In this document: in pieces, positions 16,852 through 25,643 of the stretch
How the letters are laid out: each line of letters opens with the position of its first letter
Numbering within the stretch: the stretch's first letter is position 1
NCBI GenBank assembly: GCA_001796335.1
Contig: MGMF01000014.1
Span: 71,982 to 135,981, forward strand
Source of the DNA: Chloroflexi bacterium GWB2_49_20
GTDB lineage: Bacteria > Chloroflexota > Anaerolineae > Anaerolineales > Villigracilaceae
Length of the DNA: 64,000 nucleotides
Direction: 5' to 3'
Position numbers and translations under genes: made by a program
The notes under the pieces: generated by a model
Databases searched by the model: none
What the model saw: only the letters and a program-made list of their open reading frames with translations
What the model was told of the DNA's origin: nothing

Positions 16852-17507
16852 GGTACCCTCCTCCAGGGTAGGGGCCAGGCCGGATTTGGATGATATTACA
16901 TCGGTTTCCAGGCTGCCACACAGAACAAACTATTTATCACAGGCCGTCGAGTTCATTTAGATACACGCGGCAGAACTATTATTCCACAAAATCAATCAGA
17001 ATGCAATCTTTCTTGTAATTTCAAAAAGCCTGATCGTAAGGTTTAGAGGTAATCAATTCCCATCCCAAGTCTTGAAAAAGAAGAATTTGTATCGCATTAA
17101 TAAAACCAGGGTTTTCACCAAGACCACTGGCAAACAAAATTATTGTGTCATTCCCCTGCAGGGACGATGTGTGAACCACCAAAGGCGCTGATTCTTGCAC
17201 CCTATTCGGGTTGGGGCCCACCGGGGCGAGACAGACTGCATGCACACCTGCCCTCCCGGAGGACATCAGCACGACGTGACGGACGGTGCCAGGGAATGGA
17301 AGTGAGCACAATCCCACAGGGTCTGAGCAAACCTCGTTCAACTTTTCATCAATCTTGCAAAACTTCAGGTCGTTATGAAATTTACCAGTTTTTTAATAGA
17401 TGCGTTTTTATTAAAAATATGCCATAATATTGCTTGGGGCTTCCATAATGCTTATGCTCCCAGCCAATAACAATACACAAGTTAATTCCTGAAACAAGGA
17501 CAATATA
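16852..17507. other. 655-nt gap between panB and trmO-like gene
   Basis: Divergent promoter region. A 106-codon open frame (17021-17341, minus) covers the GC-richer middle. Its translation has no recognisable domain and a composition like out-of-frame DNA, so I do not call it. The end near the plus-strand gene (17380-17500) is AT-rich and probably holds its promoter. Confidence 0.4.
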
Positions 17508-17984
17508 ATGATGATCAGCCTCTCACCCATCGGCACAGTAAAAAACAACCTCCAGGTCATTGAAGGTGATAATTGGGACAGCCGGATCTCTGTCATCGAA
17601 CTGCTAGACCCGCTTACGGATGAAGCGCTGCACGGATTGGAGGATTTCTCCCACGCTGAAGTGATCTTCTTCTTTGATCGGGTTGATGAGAACAGCGTTG
17701 AGACTGGCGTACGCCAGCCTCGTAATAATCCGAATTGGCCCCGGGTGGGGATCCTGGCGCAGCGCGGCAAGAATCGTCCCAACCGGCTGGGAGCCACCAT
17801 CGTCCGAATTATCAGGCTTAGTGGCCGAACCCTGACAGTGCAAGGACTGGATGCCCTGGACGGCACCCCCGTGATCGATATAAAACCCGTTATGCGTGAG
17901 TTCCTGCCGCGCGGCGAGATCCGCCAGCCAGCCTGGGCCAGCGAGTTGATGAAAGATTACCGGGTAGACAAGGATATAAAATGA
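17508..17984 (+). CDS. TrmO/TsaA-like SAM-dependent tRNA methyltransferase
   Basis: 158 aa of the YaeB/TsaA/TrmO family, whose E. coli member N6-methylates t6A37 of tRNA. Seen: the N-terminal SPIGTVKN strand, GLEDFSHAEVIFFFDRV, the basic segment RQPRNNPNWPRVGILAQRG with the following KNRPNRLGATIVRII (SAM-binding region), and LDALDGTPVIDIKPV. AAGGA lies before the ATG. It overlaps the next gene by 4 nt. The canonical RPN/GIFA pattern is partly altered, so substrate identity is uncertain. Confidence 0.85.
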   Translation: MMISLSPIGTVKNNLQVIEGDNWDSRISVIELLDPLTDEALHGLEDFSHAEVIFFFDRVDENSVETGVRQPRNNPNWPRVGILAQRGKNRPNRLGATIVRIIRLSGRTLTVQGLDALDGTPVIDIKPVMREFLPRGEIRQPAWASELMKDYRVDKDIK

Positions 17985-18556
17985 GCAGAGATTATCAAAA
18001 AGCAGCTCCAACAGAGCACCAGCGGCTCCCTGATTACAAACGTGAGGTGGCCTGGGTGCGCACATTTTTACACAACGGACAGATCGCCCACGTGGCTCAC
18101 CTGTCTGGTGACCAACCCTTCATCACCCCCACCAATTACTGGTTTGATGAGGAACACCACCAATTAATATTTCATTCCAACCGGGTGGGACGGGTACGCT
18201 CCAATCTGGAACATTCCCCCAAAGTGTGCGTGGAAGTGAGTGAATTTGGGCGGCTGCTACCAGCCAATACCGCCCTGGAGTTTGGCCTGCAGTACCGCTC
18301 GGTACTGGTATTTGGCCGGGTAAGGGTCCTGGATAGTGACGAGGAGTGCCTGCGAGGGTTGTACGGGCTGCTGGCAAAATATTTTCCGGACCTGACGCCC
18401 GGCAAGGAATATCGCCCGATCATGGACCAGGAACTGAGGCGCACCAGCGTCTACGCGCTGGAAATTGAATCATGGAGCGGCAAGGAAAATTGGGCAGACC
18501 AAGCCGATCAGCTTCCCGATTGGCCAGCGTTGCCGGAGGGCTTTTTGAATCATTAA
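17981..18556 (+). CDS. pyridoxamine 5'-phosphate oxidase-like FMN-binding protein
   Basis: 191 aa with a split-barrel flavin-binding fold of the PNPOx/NimA-like type. Seen: an N-terminal VRTFLHNGQIAHVAHLSGDQPFITPTNYWF-like strand set (spread over residues 28-58), HSNRVGRVRSNLEHSPKVCV as the FMN-phosphate loop, and VFGRVRVL. Members act as FMN- or heme-binding reductases of small molecules. Coupled to the TrmO-like gene by an ATGA overlap; a functional link is not evident. Confidence 0.8.
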   Translation: MSRDYQKAAPTEHQRLPDYKREVAWVRTFLHNGQIAHVAHLSGDQPFITPTNYWFDEEHHQLIFHSNRVGRVRSNLEHSPKVCVEVSEFGRLLPANTALEFGLQYRSVLVFGRVRVLDSDEECLRGLYGLLAKYFPDLTPGKEYRPIMDQELRRTSVYALEIESWSGKENWADQADQLPDWPALPEGFLNH

Positions 18557-18577
18557 GCGCCAGGGTGATTTCTAAAA

Positions 18578-18611
18578 AAATCTTCCGAAATCCCATGACT
18601 CCGGAAGATTT
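18578..18611. terminator. bidirectional terminator
   Basis: AAATCTTCCG (18578-18587) and CGGAAGATTT (18602-18611) form a 10-bp stem with A and T tracts outside, between two convergent transcripts. Confidence 0.8.
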
Positions 18612-18653
18612 TAATTTAACTTATTCCTGAATAAATCAAACCTGGGATCAGCT

Positions 18654-19898
18654 TTACCCGCAGCCACCACCTGATGGGCTTCTCTGGAGTTTAAGCTCGA
18701 TCTTGGGCGTATAATCCAGGTTCCATTCGTAGGGCGCCGGAGAGCAAGCTTCATACCTGTCACCCAGGGCGGCACCAAAGGTATAGCGCAACTGGTCATC
18801 GGGCACAGATCCCTCAATGGGGAGGATGCTTGCATCTGTTGCACCAAATATGGATATCCATTGATTGATGCCGCCTTCCAGGATGTAGACATTTGGAACA
18901 GATTCAGCTTGCATAATTTTCCACGCATCGGTGGCGGCACCTTCATCATTGCTCATCAAGACAATGACTTTATTGGCAGAACTCTCCGTAATAAGCACTG
19001 GGATCAGGGTATTGATCTTCTCCAGCGGGACGTTCTGCGCATCCTGAATATGGAACAGGTTGTAATCTGCTTCAGAGCGAACATCCAGCATGACAACGTT
19101 CAATTTCTGGTTGGCCAGGCTGGCAAGCAGTTCTCCTGGATGCACCTGGACGGTACGGTCCGCCAGAGCAGCCGTTTTGACAGTTGAAATGCTGGCCCAC
19201 TTTTCTGTTGCGGTCGGCTGGCCAATCAAGATGATGGCCACAGCCAGAACCACGAGGGTGGCAGCACCGATCAGGCGGAGTTTTGGTTCCCTGCTCATAT
19301 CGCGCTTGCCGATAATCTTCTCCAATTTTTCGGAGCCCCAGAACATGAACAACGCCATGAGAACCACCAGCAGCACCACCCAACCAGTGGACAGGTGGAA
19401 CACATCCATCAGGGTTACGCGGCCATAATAGCCACTCTGGTTCCACCAATTCCAGAAGGGTTGAACCGATTCGCCAAAAGCCCAGACACCCACCGCGGCT
19501 CCCAGGACGAATACGATCCCATCCACTTTCAGAGTTGAGGCGGATACAATGCTTGTTCCCGGGCAGAAGCCACCGACCACAAACCCGACCCCCATGATGA
19601 GGCCGCCAACGATCCCGGGCCAGAGATGGGTTTCAGGAACATAGACCAGGTTGAAATTCAGAATTCCCAGTGCAGAAGAAAGGAAGATCAGCACCATGCC
19701 GGTCACAATGGCAGTGAACATAACCTTGAGGACCGTCAGGTCCTTGAAATAGAACTGTGCTGCCAATTTTTTGGAATTTCCAAAACCTGAAATTTCCAGC
19801 ACAAACCCGAAGGCAAAGCCGATCAGGCCAAAAACAAGGTACGTCCAGGGGTGGTCAGCCAGGGGCTCAAGAAATACTTGCAGAGGAAAGATAGGCAT
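18654..19898 (-). CDS. YeeE/YedE-type sulfur transporter with C-terminal cysteine-less rhodanese domain
   Basis: 414 aa. The N-terminal 210 residues form a YeeE/YedE (DUF395) membrane half with GFVLEISGFGNSKKL and GFVVGGFCPGTS, the conserved Cys motif of thiosulfate transporters such as TsuA. A further helix (about 225-245) leads to a rhodanese-like domain (MLDVRSEADYNLFHI, LEGGINQWIS). At the rhodanese active loop the sequence reads VLMSNDEGAATD, with no catalytic Cys. The protein ends SPSGGGCG, a flexible tail with a cysteine. The ATG at 19898 is preceded by GAGGAG. Last gene of the octaheme/cytochrome b/YedE operon; predicted role is uptake or handling of sulfur oxyanions. Confidence 0.85.
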   Translation of the reverse strand: MPIFPLQVFLEPLADHPWTYLVFGLIGFAFGFVLEISGFGNSKKLAAQFYFKDLTVLKVMFTAIVTGMVLIFLSSALGILNFNLVYVPETHLWPGIVGGLIMGVGFVVGGFCPGTSIVSASTLKVDGIVFVLGAAVGVWAFGESVQPFWNWWNQSGYYGRVTLMDVFHLSTGWVVLLVVLMALFMFWGSEKLEKIIGKRDMSREPKLRLIGAATLVVLAVAIILIGQPTATEKWASISTVKTAALADRTVQVHPGELLASLANQKLNVVMLDVRSEADYNLFHIQDAQNVPLEKINTLIPVLITESSANKVIVLMSNDEGAATDAWKIMQAESVPNVYILEGGINQWISIFGATDASILPIEGSVPDDQLRYTFGAALGDRYEACSPAPYEWNLDYTPKIELKLQRSPSGGGCG

Positions 19899-19909
19899 AG
19901 CAGGCTCCT

Positions 19910-20467
19910 CTAATTCCACAATCTACGGACAAAGTATGCCAGGGCATAGGCACCGGCAAAAATACACATCATCAAGACCCACGAGCCAGCAGATAGCGTG
20001 GCGCCGCCCGAGAGGGCCTGCCCGGAGGTGCAGCCGCGTGCCATGCGGGCACCGTAGGCAAAAAAAACGCCGCCAATAAAAGCCATTATCAATCGGGTGC
20101 GGTTTGATATATTCGGACCTTTAATGATCTCCAACTTGGTACGCCCGCTCAGCAGACCGGAAACCATGCCGCCGAACAGCGCTCCGATGAACACCGGCAC
20201 GCTCCAATCATCGAGAGGATTTAGGCTACCCCCGGCCATTTTGAGCAAATAAGGCGTCCGGTCAATGTGACCAGGCACAACCAGGTCTTCCACGGCTGCG
20301 GTCAGGCGGTTCAGACCGCCGGATGCGCCGAGACCATTACGGGTCAGTAAAAACGCCAGGAACAGTACCAATCCCAGCAATGCACCGCCCAGGTAGGGGT
20401 GAACGTACGGCTTGGGCGTGCGTCCGGGCAACCCTTTACGGGTGGTATTTGGAGCAGCTGTTGTCAT
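19910..20467 (-). CDS. YeeE/YedE family sulfur transport protein
   Basis: 185 aa with about five hydrophobic helices. It holds the second conserved YeeE/YedE motif, GARMARGCTSGQALSGGA. The neighbouring gene encodes the complementary half with GFCPGTS, so the two together probably make one thiosulfate or sulfur-compound channel of the size of a full YeeE. GGAGGAG precedes the ATG, which overlaps the upstream cytochrome stop by 4 nt. Confidence 0.85.
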   Translation of the reverse strand: MTTAAPNTTRKGLPGRTPKPYVHPYLGGALLGLVLFLAFLLTRNGLGASGGLNRLTAAVEDLVVPGHIDRTPYLLKMAGGSLNPLDDWSVPVFIGALFGGMVSGLLSGRTKLEIIKGPNISNRTRLIMAFIGGVFFAYGARMARGCTSGQALSGGATLSAGSWVLMMCIFAGAYALAYFVRRLWN

Positions 20468-23232
20468 TTTTTCTCCTCCATATCTAGTGATTCTATTGGT
20501 TCGTGAACTTCCACGTCCTCCCAACCGGTGACCATGGCTTTAACACTATCGAGAGCATGCGTCCCACCAGTGGTGGTCAAATAAACATGTGCAATGATGA
20601 AGGCTGCAAACAACCAGGCCACCAGGGTATGGAAGGCTGCCAGGCCGGGCAACCCACCCAGGAAATTGCCCACCTGGGGCCAATTCTGTGCGCCCCACAT
20701 CAATATACCTGTGATCCCCTGCAAAGGCAGGAGCACATTCAAAATACCCAAATAGGTAACCTGCTGCAACGGATTCATCTTACGTTCTGGTGTTTTTTCA
20801 AAAGGATGGGGCGCACGTTTGAATATGCCGCGCAGATAATATTTTCCCTGCTCAATGGCATCGTCAAAGAAACCATAAGGGCGCGGAATGAAGCTGCGAA
20901 TCTCTCCGGTTGTCAGATGATAGAAGAGGGAGAGGAATGCATTGATGGCAAGTATGGCTGCTGAAACGTTATGGATGGTGACCATGCCACGGAATGACAG
21001 CCCGCCAAATAAATCCGGCCGGTGAATGATGAGCCCGGTCAACAATAGGATGATGATCAAGGCGGTTTGTAGCCAGTGCCAGAAGCGTTCGTACGATTGG
21101 TACATATATACACGCTTTATCTCATGCTCAGATCTCCTGCTCCGGGCTGTTCTTACTATGCGCATTCCACCGTGAGCCGAAACACCCAGCAGAACAGCCA
21201 GGAAGAACAATCCACCCAGCCAATCCACCCAACCGTATCGGCTGTGACCGAAAATATACAGGTCATCTGCAGCGGGTTCGGGCTGGTACAGCAAAGCCTG
21301 GTCGGATTTTTCCAGGTTTCCACTGGCACTGACATTGGTGCCCACCACAAATTCCGGCATCACATTGCCAGGAATGTAGTCTGCCAACAGCATGGATTGG
21401 GAAAGTCGTGAGTCGGCAGTGTGGCAGGTACGGCAGTCGCTGAGCGCCGCGCTTCCGGTAACCACACCATGATTGATGCTGTAGGGCTGGACCTGAGCGC
21501 TGATGCGGGGATTGTTCAAACCCAAAGCCTGCAAGCGGGTGGATATGAGTATCTGCTTTTCAGCGGTATCAATGCGCAGTTCGGATCCTGCCAGCTCACC
21601 ATTGCCATCATAGTCAAAAGCAGTCATGATCTCTGGAGAGTAGGTATCATTCACGAAATAAACGGACTGCAGATCCACCAGGCGCACCGGGCGGGTGAAT
21701 CCGTTGGCATCGTCATAAACCCAGAACCAGGCTGTGACCAGGTTGTAGGGTGCCACCAGGCTGTCCCCATCCACATTCTGACGCAGTATCAACACCGGTT
21801 TGAAACCAGATACCAGGTCAGTGACTGAGCCACCGTTGTTTTCCACACCACGACAGGTGCTGGCAGCCGTGGAATCCATCGTCAGAACCGTCCAGTCGTA
21901 AGATTGGATGGCAGGTGCGTACATCTGTGGGATATGGCAGGTTTCGCAGGCCACGGTACTTAAATGTTTGGCAGTATAAGGCAACCAGTCTGCATGGATC
22001 GATTCGGCAGCATGGCAGGATTCGCAGCGCCGCATGGTACCCTTGAGTTCCGGGGCAACATTGAACTGCGCACTCTGCCCGCGGGCGATATTATGATCGG
22101 GATATTTCAGATACTCCCCAAAGTCAAGGTGGCGCGGGTCAAAGAGCAGGCTTTCTGGCCGGGTGGCTGAGTTCTCCTGGTATGCGATCGGATTATTTAG
22201 CGAATAGTGGCAATCCACACAGTTCACCTGGCGCTCGGCATGCACATCCCAAGCCTGGGTGAGGGTTTCCTTGTTGGCCAGGTTAACACCCGATTCGGAG
22301 ATCTTGTCGCCAGAGATGACCTGCCCGGTTACAGCGGTTTGTGGGTTGTCCAGGTCGCAGGAGGTCAGGATCAACGGATCGGCACTGGAATGGACCAGGC
22401 CATGACACTGGGCACAATTGTCGTTGGTTGGGCTTTGTATGCTGATATTTTCAGGCAGAAGCTGGCTGTTCTCATCAAATGCGCCTGCGTTCCAGACAAA
22501 GGCTCCCTTTGAGTCTGCACTCACCAGGTCAGACCCCAGCAGCGTGGCCGTATTGGCCCATTTGAAATCACCGTTTTTCAATACTTCGGCACGGGCAGCA
22601 TTATTAGGATTTGGCATATGACACAGGAAACAGTCGATCTCTTCGGTGCCTGAGGTTGACCAGTTCCAAAGCTCAGGCTGGCCTGTCTCGGGATCCAGGT
22701 AACTGGTTTCGGGGTTGTTTTTTTGGGCAGCCTGTTCTGCCAGAGGCTGACCATCGCGACCGGTCGTGGCAGGGCCGCCACCAGTAATCCGGCTGCCATA
22801 CAGCATCAGATATTCGGGAGTACCCAGATCAAGAAGCTGGTCTCCGGATTGGGTAAGGTAACGATAGGTCAGGGGATCCCAGTGTCCAAAGACACCATTG
22901 CTGGAATCCCAAGCCTGCCCGTTCACTTGTGCATTGGTTTGGATATCCGATAGACCCAGGTCAGCATGAAAATTGTGCTGTTCGATATAGTCTGTGTCAT
23001 GACAATCTCCGCAGGTTTTCATTGTGGAAACAGGTTCACCACTTTCAAGCACGTTGACACCATCGGCATCCAAAAATTCAAAGGTGGGATGTAGAGGTGA
23101 AGTTTGGGTTTTTGATTCTTCCAGCCTATCCGCGGATACCAGGTAGACCATAAGACCAAGCGCAATGACAGCCATGAAAATAGCGGCTGCAATTATCCGC
23201 TGATAGCGTTTTAGATTTGTAAAATTATGCAT
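20464..23232 (-). CDS. heptaheme cytochrome c fused to cytochrome b (quinone-linked)
   Basis: 922 aa. An N-terminal membrane anchor or signal helix (residues 12-32) is followed by a large extracytoplasmic domain with seven CxxCH motifs (CGDCH, CFLCH, CAQCH, CVDCH, CESCH, CETCH, CRTCH). The last 270 residues form a membrane cytochrome b of the FdnI/HydC-like kind with histidines in YERFWHWLQTALI, VTIHNVSAA, FYHLTTGEI and AFHTLVAW. Such a fusion could pass electrons between menaquinone and the neighbouring octaheme enzyme without a separate NapC/NrfH-type protein. GGAGG precedes the ATG at 23232. It lies 17 nt after the octaheme gene. Confidence 0.85.
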   Translation of the reverse strand: MHNFTNLKRYQRIIAAAIFMAVIALGLMVYLVSADRLEESKTQTSPLHPTFEFLDADGVNVLESGEPVSTMKTCGDCHDTDYIEQHNFHADLGLSDIQTNAQVNGQAWDSSNGVFGHWDPLTYRYLTQSGDQLLDLGTPEYLMLYGSRITGGGPATTGRDGQPLAEQAAQKNNPETSYLDPETGQPELWNWSTSGTEEIDCFLCHMPNPNNAARAEVLKNGDFKWANTATLLGSDLVSADSKGAFVWNAGAFDENSQLLPENISIQSPTNDNCAQCHGLVHSSADPLILTSCDLDNPQTAVTGQVISGDKISESGVNLANKETLTQAWDVHAERQVNCVDCHYSLNNPIAYQENSATRPESLLFDPRHLDFGEYLKYPDHNIARGQSAQFNVAPELKGTMRRCESCHAAESIHADWLPYTAKHLSTVACETCHIPQMYAPAIQSYDWTVLTMDSTAASTCRGVENNGGSVTDLVSGFKPVLILRQNVDGDSLVAPYNLVTAWFWVYDDANGFTRPVRLVDLQSVYFVNDTYSPEIMTAFDYDGNGELAGSELRIDTAEKQILISTRLQALGLNNPRISAQVQPYSINHGVVTGSAALSDCRTCHTADSRLSQSMLLADYIPGNVMPEFVVGTNVSASGNLEKSDQALLYQPEPAADDLYIFGHSRYGWVDWLGGLFFLAVLLGVSAHGGMRIVRTARSRRSEHEIKRVYMYQSYERFWHWLQTALIIILLLTGLIIHRPDLFGGLSFRGMVTIHNVSAAILAINAFLSLFYHLTTGEIRSFIPRPYGFFDDAIEQGKYYLRGIFKRAPHPFEKTPERKMNPLQQVTYLGILNVLLPLQGITGILMWGAQNWPQVGNFLGGLPGLAAFHTLVAWLFAAFIIAHVYLTTTGGTHALDSVKAMVTGWEDVEVHEPIESLDMEEKK

Positions 23233-23249
23233 AATGTCGTTCCTCCACC

Positions 23250-24692
23250 TTACTTCTTCTGGAAGCGTCCGCCCCACAGGATGGGATCACCCGCATAACC
23301 CAGGGTTTTCCAATCCAGACGCCCGTTGGCACCGTGGCAGTCATTGCATTGGAGTGCATTTGCAGCCGGTTGGACCATGTGCGTGCTGGGCCAGTACATC
23401 GCAGTTTGCGCGAATCCATATTGACCGCTGTACTCCAAACCTGTAACCGGCACAGCCAGTTCGAAAGCGCTATTCCAGTCGAAGGTCGTCCAATAGCCGC
23501 CATCACCGCCTGTTATGGGAGCCAGCAGGTAGTTGTAAACTTTGTCATAAGGCTGAGAGGCAGTATGAAGTTTGAATGGGAAAATTTTGGCAGTCGGGTC
23601 TTTGATATCACCTGCCGGTTGATCCAGGACTGTGACGACATTGGGATCAATTTGATCCCCCAGGATATAACGGTAACTCAGGTTTCCGTTATACCAGAGG
23701 TATTGAGGCATTACATTCTTCTCGTAAACGAATGTACCTTTGATTTTCAGGTAGGTATAGTGGTCTTCCGGAAGGTCCTGCCCGGCAGTGGACCAATCCC
23801 ATGAAACCTTGGTGGGTTCGTCGAGGGCTACTGCAGGAACATGGCAGGTCTGGCAAGCCACGGTTTGAAGGTGTGCATTCAGGCGTTCGTCTGTGTGCGG
23901 GCTGGAGGCATGGCAATCCGTGCAGGCAACCTGCTCATCCGGGTCGATCACATAGTTGTCAGCCACCAGGCGCCCCTTGATGGCATGATTGCTGGTGGTG
24001 TGACAATCGGTGCAAACAAAATCGTTGGCACCCATGTGAACATCAAGATCGGCAGGGGGAAAGTTCAGCCCCTGGTCCAGGTCGCCGTGCTTGACATTGT
24101 CTCCTCCACCGCCGTTGAAGTGACAGGCTCCGCAATTCTCGCGGTTGGGAGCTGCCACCGAGCGGGCCGCCGCCAGCAGATCCACTCCGGGGGCGGGAGC
24201 ACCATAATCGCCCTTGGCATACAGGTTTGTGTCTGCATGGCACACCAGGCAATCCACGTTATCCTGATTGGTGTAATCATACGGTTGTCCTTCCTGCCAG
24301 TTATAACCGGCGTGACAGGAGTTGCACTTTTTCTGGTTGCCTTGGGCACTGATGCAAAAGTTGTTGAGCTGGTTGGCTTTGCCAATCGTAACCGGCACAT
24401 CCCGGCCTGCCACTGTGAAGGGTTTGCTTTCCCAGGTAAAATGCGTGGTGTGCATGACCTGGTCTGCGGCGTCCGGGTGGCATTCATAACAGGCGCGGGT
24501 CACATCCGATCCGGTTTCAAAAGTCCCCTGAACGATATTCGCATGACTGGTGGGGGTTGTGTGGACCGGGACGTAATCCCACGGGTCCTGACTTTTTTGA
24601 GCAGTGCGGGGCCAAAAAAATATGACAGGCACCACCAGGACAATGAGAATCCCGATCGTCCCAACTGCCCAATTTGCTTGTAATTTCCGCAT
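23250..24692 (-). CDS. octaheme tetrathionate-reductase-family cytochrome c
   Basis: 480 aa with an N-terminal hydrophobic segment (residues 9-30) and eight CxxCH motifs: CYECH, CNSCH, CLVCH, CGACH, CTDCH, CTDCH, CQTCH, CNDCH. The opening TRACYECHPDAADQVMHTTH followed by FTWESK, and the overall length, match the OTR family first described in Shewanella, which reduces tetrathionate, nitrite and hydroxylamine in vitro. A physiological role in sulfur-oxyanion metabolism is inferred from the YeeE/YedE genes in the same operon. GGAGAAAGGT lies just before the ATG. First structural gene of the operon. Confidence 0.85.
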   Translation of the reverse strand: MRKLQANWAVGTIGILIVLVVPVIFFWPRTAQKSQDPWDYVPVHTTPTSHANIVQGTFETGSDVTRACYECHPDAADQVMHTTHFTWESKPFTVAGRDVPVTIGKANQLNNFCISAQGNQKKCNSCHAGYNWQEGQPYDYTNQDNVDCLVCHADTNLYAKGDYGAPAPGVDLLAAARSVAAPNRENCGACHFNGGGGDNVKHGDLDQGLNFPPADLDVHMGANDFVCTDCHTTSNHAIKGRLVADNYVIDPDEQVACTDCHASSPHTDERLNAHLQTVACQTCHVPAVALDEPTKVSWDWSTAGQDLPEDHYTYLKIKGTFVYEKNVMPQYLWYNGNLSYRYILGDQIDPNVVTVLDQPAGDIKDPTAKIFPFKLHTASQPYDKVYNYLLAPITGGDGGYWTTFDWNSAFELAVPVTGLEYSGQYGFAQTAMYWPSTHMVQPAANALQCNDCHGANGRLDWKTLGYAGDPILWGGRFQKK

Positions 24693-24926
24693 ACCTTTCT
24701 CCTCTAAAAAATATTTATTTACTGATGTTACACACCGTCCGGCAGGTTTCCTTTAAAAACAGGCCGAAATTGCAGAAACCAGCCGGTCGCTCAATGCAAA
24801 ATGAGTTGTTAATCTATTACTAGCGAACCCAGATAATGCTGGGAATTTCTTGCTGGCAATAAGGCCAAAAAACATCATTCCATTGCACTGCAAGAACCCT
24901 GGTCAGTTCTCACGATAGACCAGTAC
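24693..24926. other. gap between arsR and octaheme gene
   Basis: 234 nt with a CTGGTC/GACCAG inverted repeat (about 24899-24925) just after the arsR stop, and a purine-rich Shine-Dalgarno next to the octaheme ATG. It may hold a weak terminator and a second promoter; no clear promoter was found. Confidence 0.3.
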
Positions 24927-25256
24927 CTATGCAGAAATCAGACTGGCGTGGTGCTCAATCCGATCCCGCAAAATTGAGCGCAAAAGATCCAAAGCTTCAA
25001 TTACACGTCTGTCGGTAAGTGTATATTGGACGTTCGTCCCCTGGCGGGTTGCATTGACCAGGCCGCGCGTGCGTAAGGCCTTAAGATGGCGTGAAATGGT
25101 CGGCTGCGACTGATTTAGTTCCTGGGTCAATTCTGTAACGTTGCGGGGTTGATCTGCCAGCAAATAAAGCAGGATAAGCCGGGTTGGGTCCGCCAGAGCA
25201 GAACAGATATCGGCATGTAATTGAGTTAATTCCTGGGTAAGCGAGCTATTAATCAT
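24927..25256 (-). CDS. ArsR-family transcriptional repressor
   Basis: 109-aa winged helix protein. Seen: ICSALADPTRLILLYLLAD, the recognition helix region LNQSQPTISRHLKALRTRGL and the wing TRQGTNVQYTLTD. It has one cysteine, in the first helix; the two-Cys pair of persulfide sensors such as SqrR and the ELCVCD metal motif are absent, so its signal is unknown. The ATG at 25256 or one two codons earlier starts it. It is transcribed towards the octaheme operon and its own start overlaps a palindrome, suggesting self-repression and control of the sulfur genes. Confidence 0.9.
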   Translation of the reverse strand: MINSSLTQELTQLHADICSALADPTRLILLYLLADQPRNVTELTQELNQSQPTISRHLKALRTRGLVNATRQGTNVQYTLTDRRVIEALDLLRSILRDRIEHHASLISA

Positions 25257-25259
25257 CAA

Positions 25260-25290
25260 CATATAACCTTATATGAATAACCATATATCT
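25260..25290. promoter_or_regulatory. ArsR operator palindromes
   Basis: Perfect palindrome CATATAA-CC-TTATATG at 25260-25275, overlapped by ATATG-N6-CATAT at 25271-25286. They cover the -10 region and start codon of arsR, the usual position for ArsR/SmtB-type repression. Confidence 0.65.
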
Positions 25291-25313
25291 TCCAATGTTT
25301 ATAGTAAACTCAA
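25285..25313 (-). promoter_or_regulatory. arsR promoter
   Basis: TTGAGT (25308-25313) and AGATAT (25285-25290) with a 17-nt spacer on the minus strand; the -10 overlaps the operator palindromes. Confidence 0.5.
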
Positions 25314-25499
25314 TACGATTGTGAAACTAGTTATAAGTGTCACGTCTACGTGTGCATTCTGTCACAAATAATTTGTGGGGGATTAAACCTGACAGGAGAG
25401 TTATTGCGAGGCTGCGGGGGTATCAAGCGCCCAATTTCCACTATCGCCGGGCGACCGTTTTTTCTGGTATATTAAGGTAATTACCTTTAGTGCAAAATT

Positions 25500-25613
25500 A
25501 ATTATCTTCTCAATAAACAAGGGAAAAAGGGGTTGTGTGGGCGGTCGCGAAGCATACCCGAAGGGTGCGAAGCCGCCCATACAACCCCCGCCCCTCTGTT
25601 TATTGAGATAATA
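25500..25613. repeat. 114-nt near-perfect inverted repeat, leader element copy b
   Basis: Arms at 25501-25543 and 25573-25612 pair over about 40 nt: TTATCTTCTCAATAAACA against TGTTTATTGAGATAAT outside, GTTGTGTGGGCGG against CCGCCCATACAAC inside. The 29-nt loop has GCGAAGCATACCCGAAGG. It sits 31 nt before ugd. It is the longest member of the TATCTTCTCAA/TTATTGAGA family in the window. Confidence 0.75.
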
Positions 25614-25643
25614 CATTATTAACGATAAGGGAGACAACTGAAC

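Noticed and set aside
17021-17341. 106-codon open frame between panB and the TrmO-like gene
   Set aside because: No family resemblance, no good ribosome-binding site, and a composition like read-through of non-coding DNA; an overlapping frame on the other strand is equally open.
23841-24683. 280-codon frame opposite the octaheme gene
   Set aside because: The minus-strand frame has eight CxxCH motifs and a signal peptide; the plus-strand frame shows no domain.
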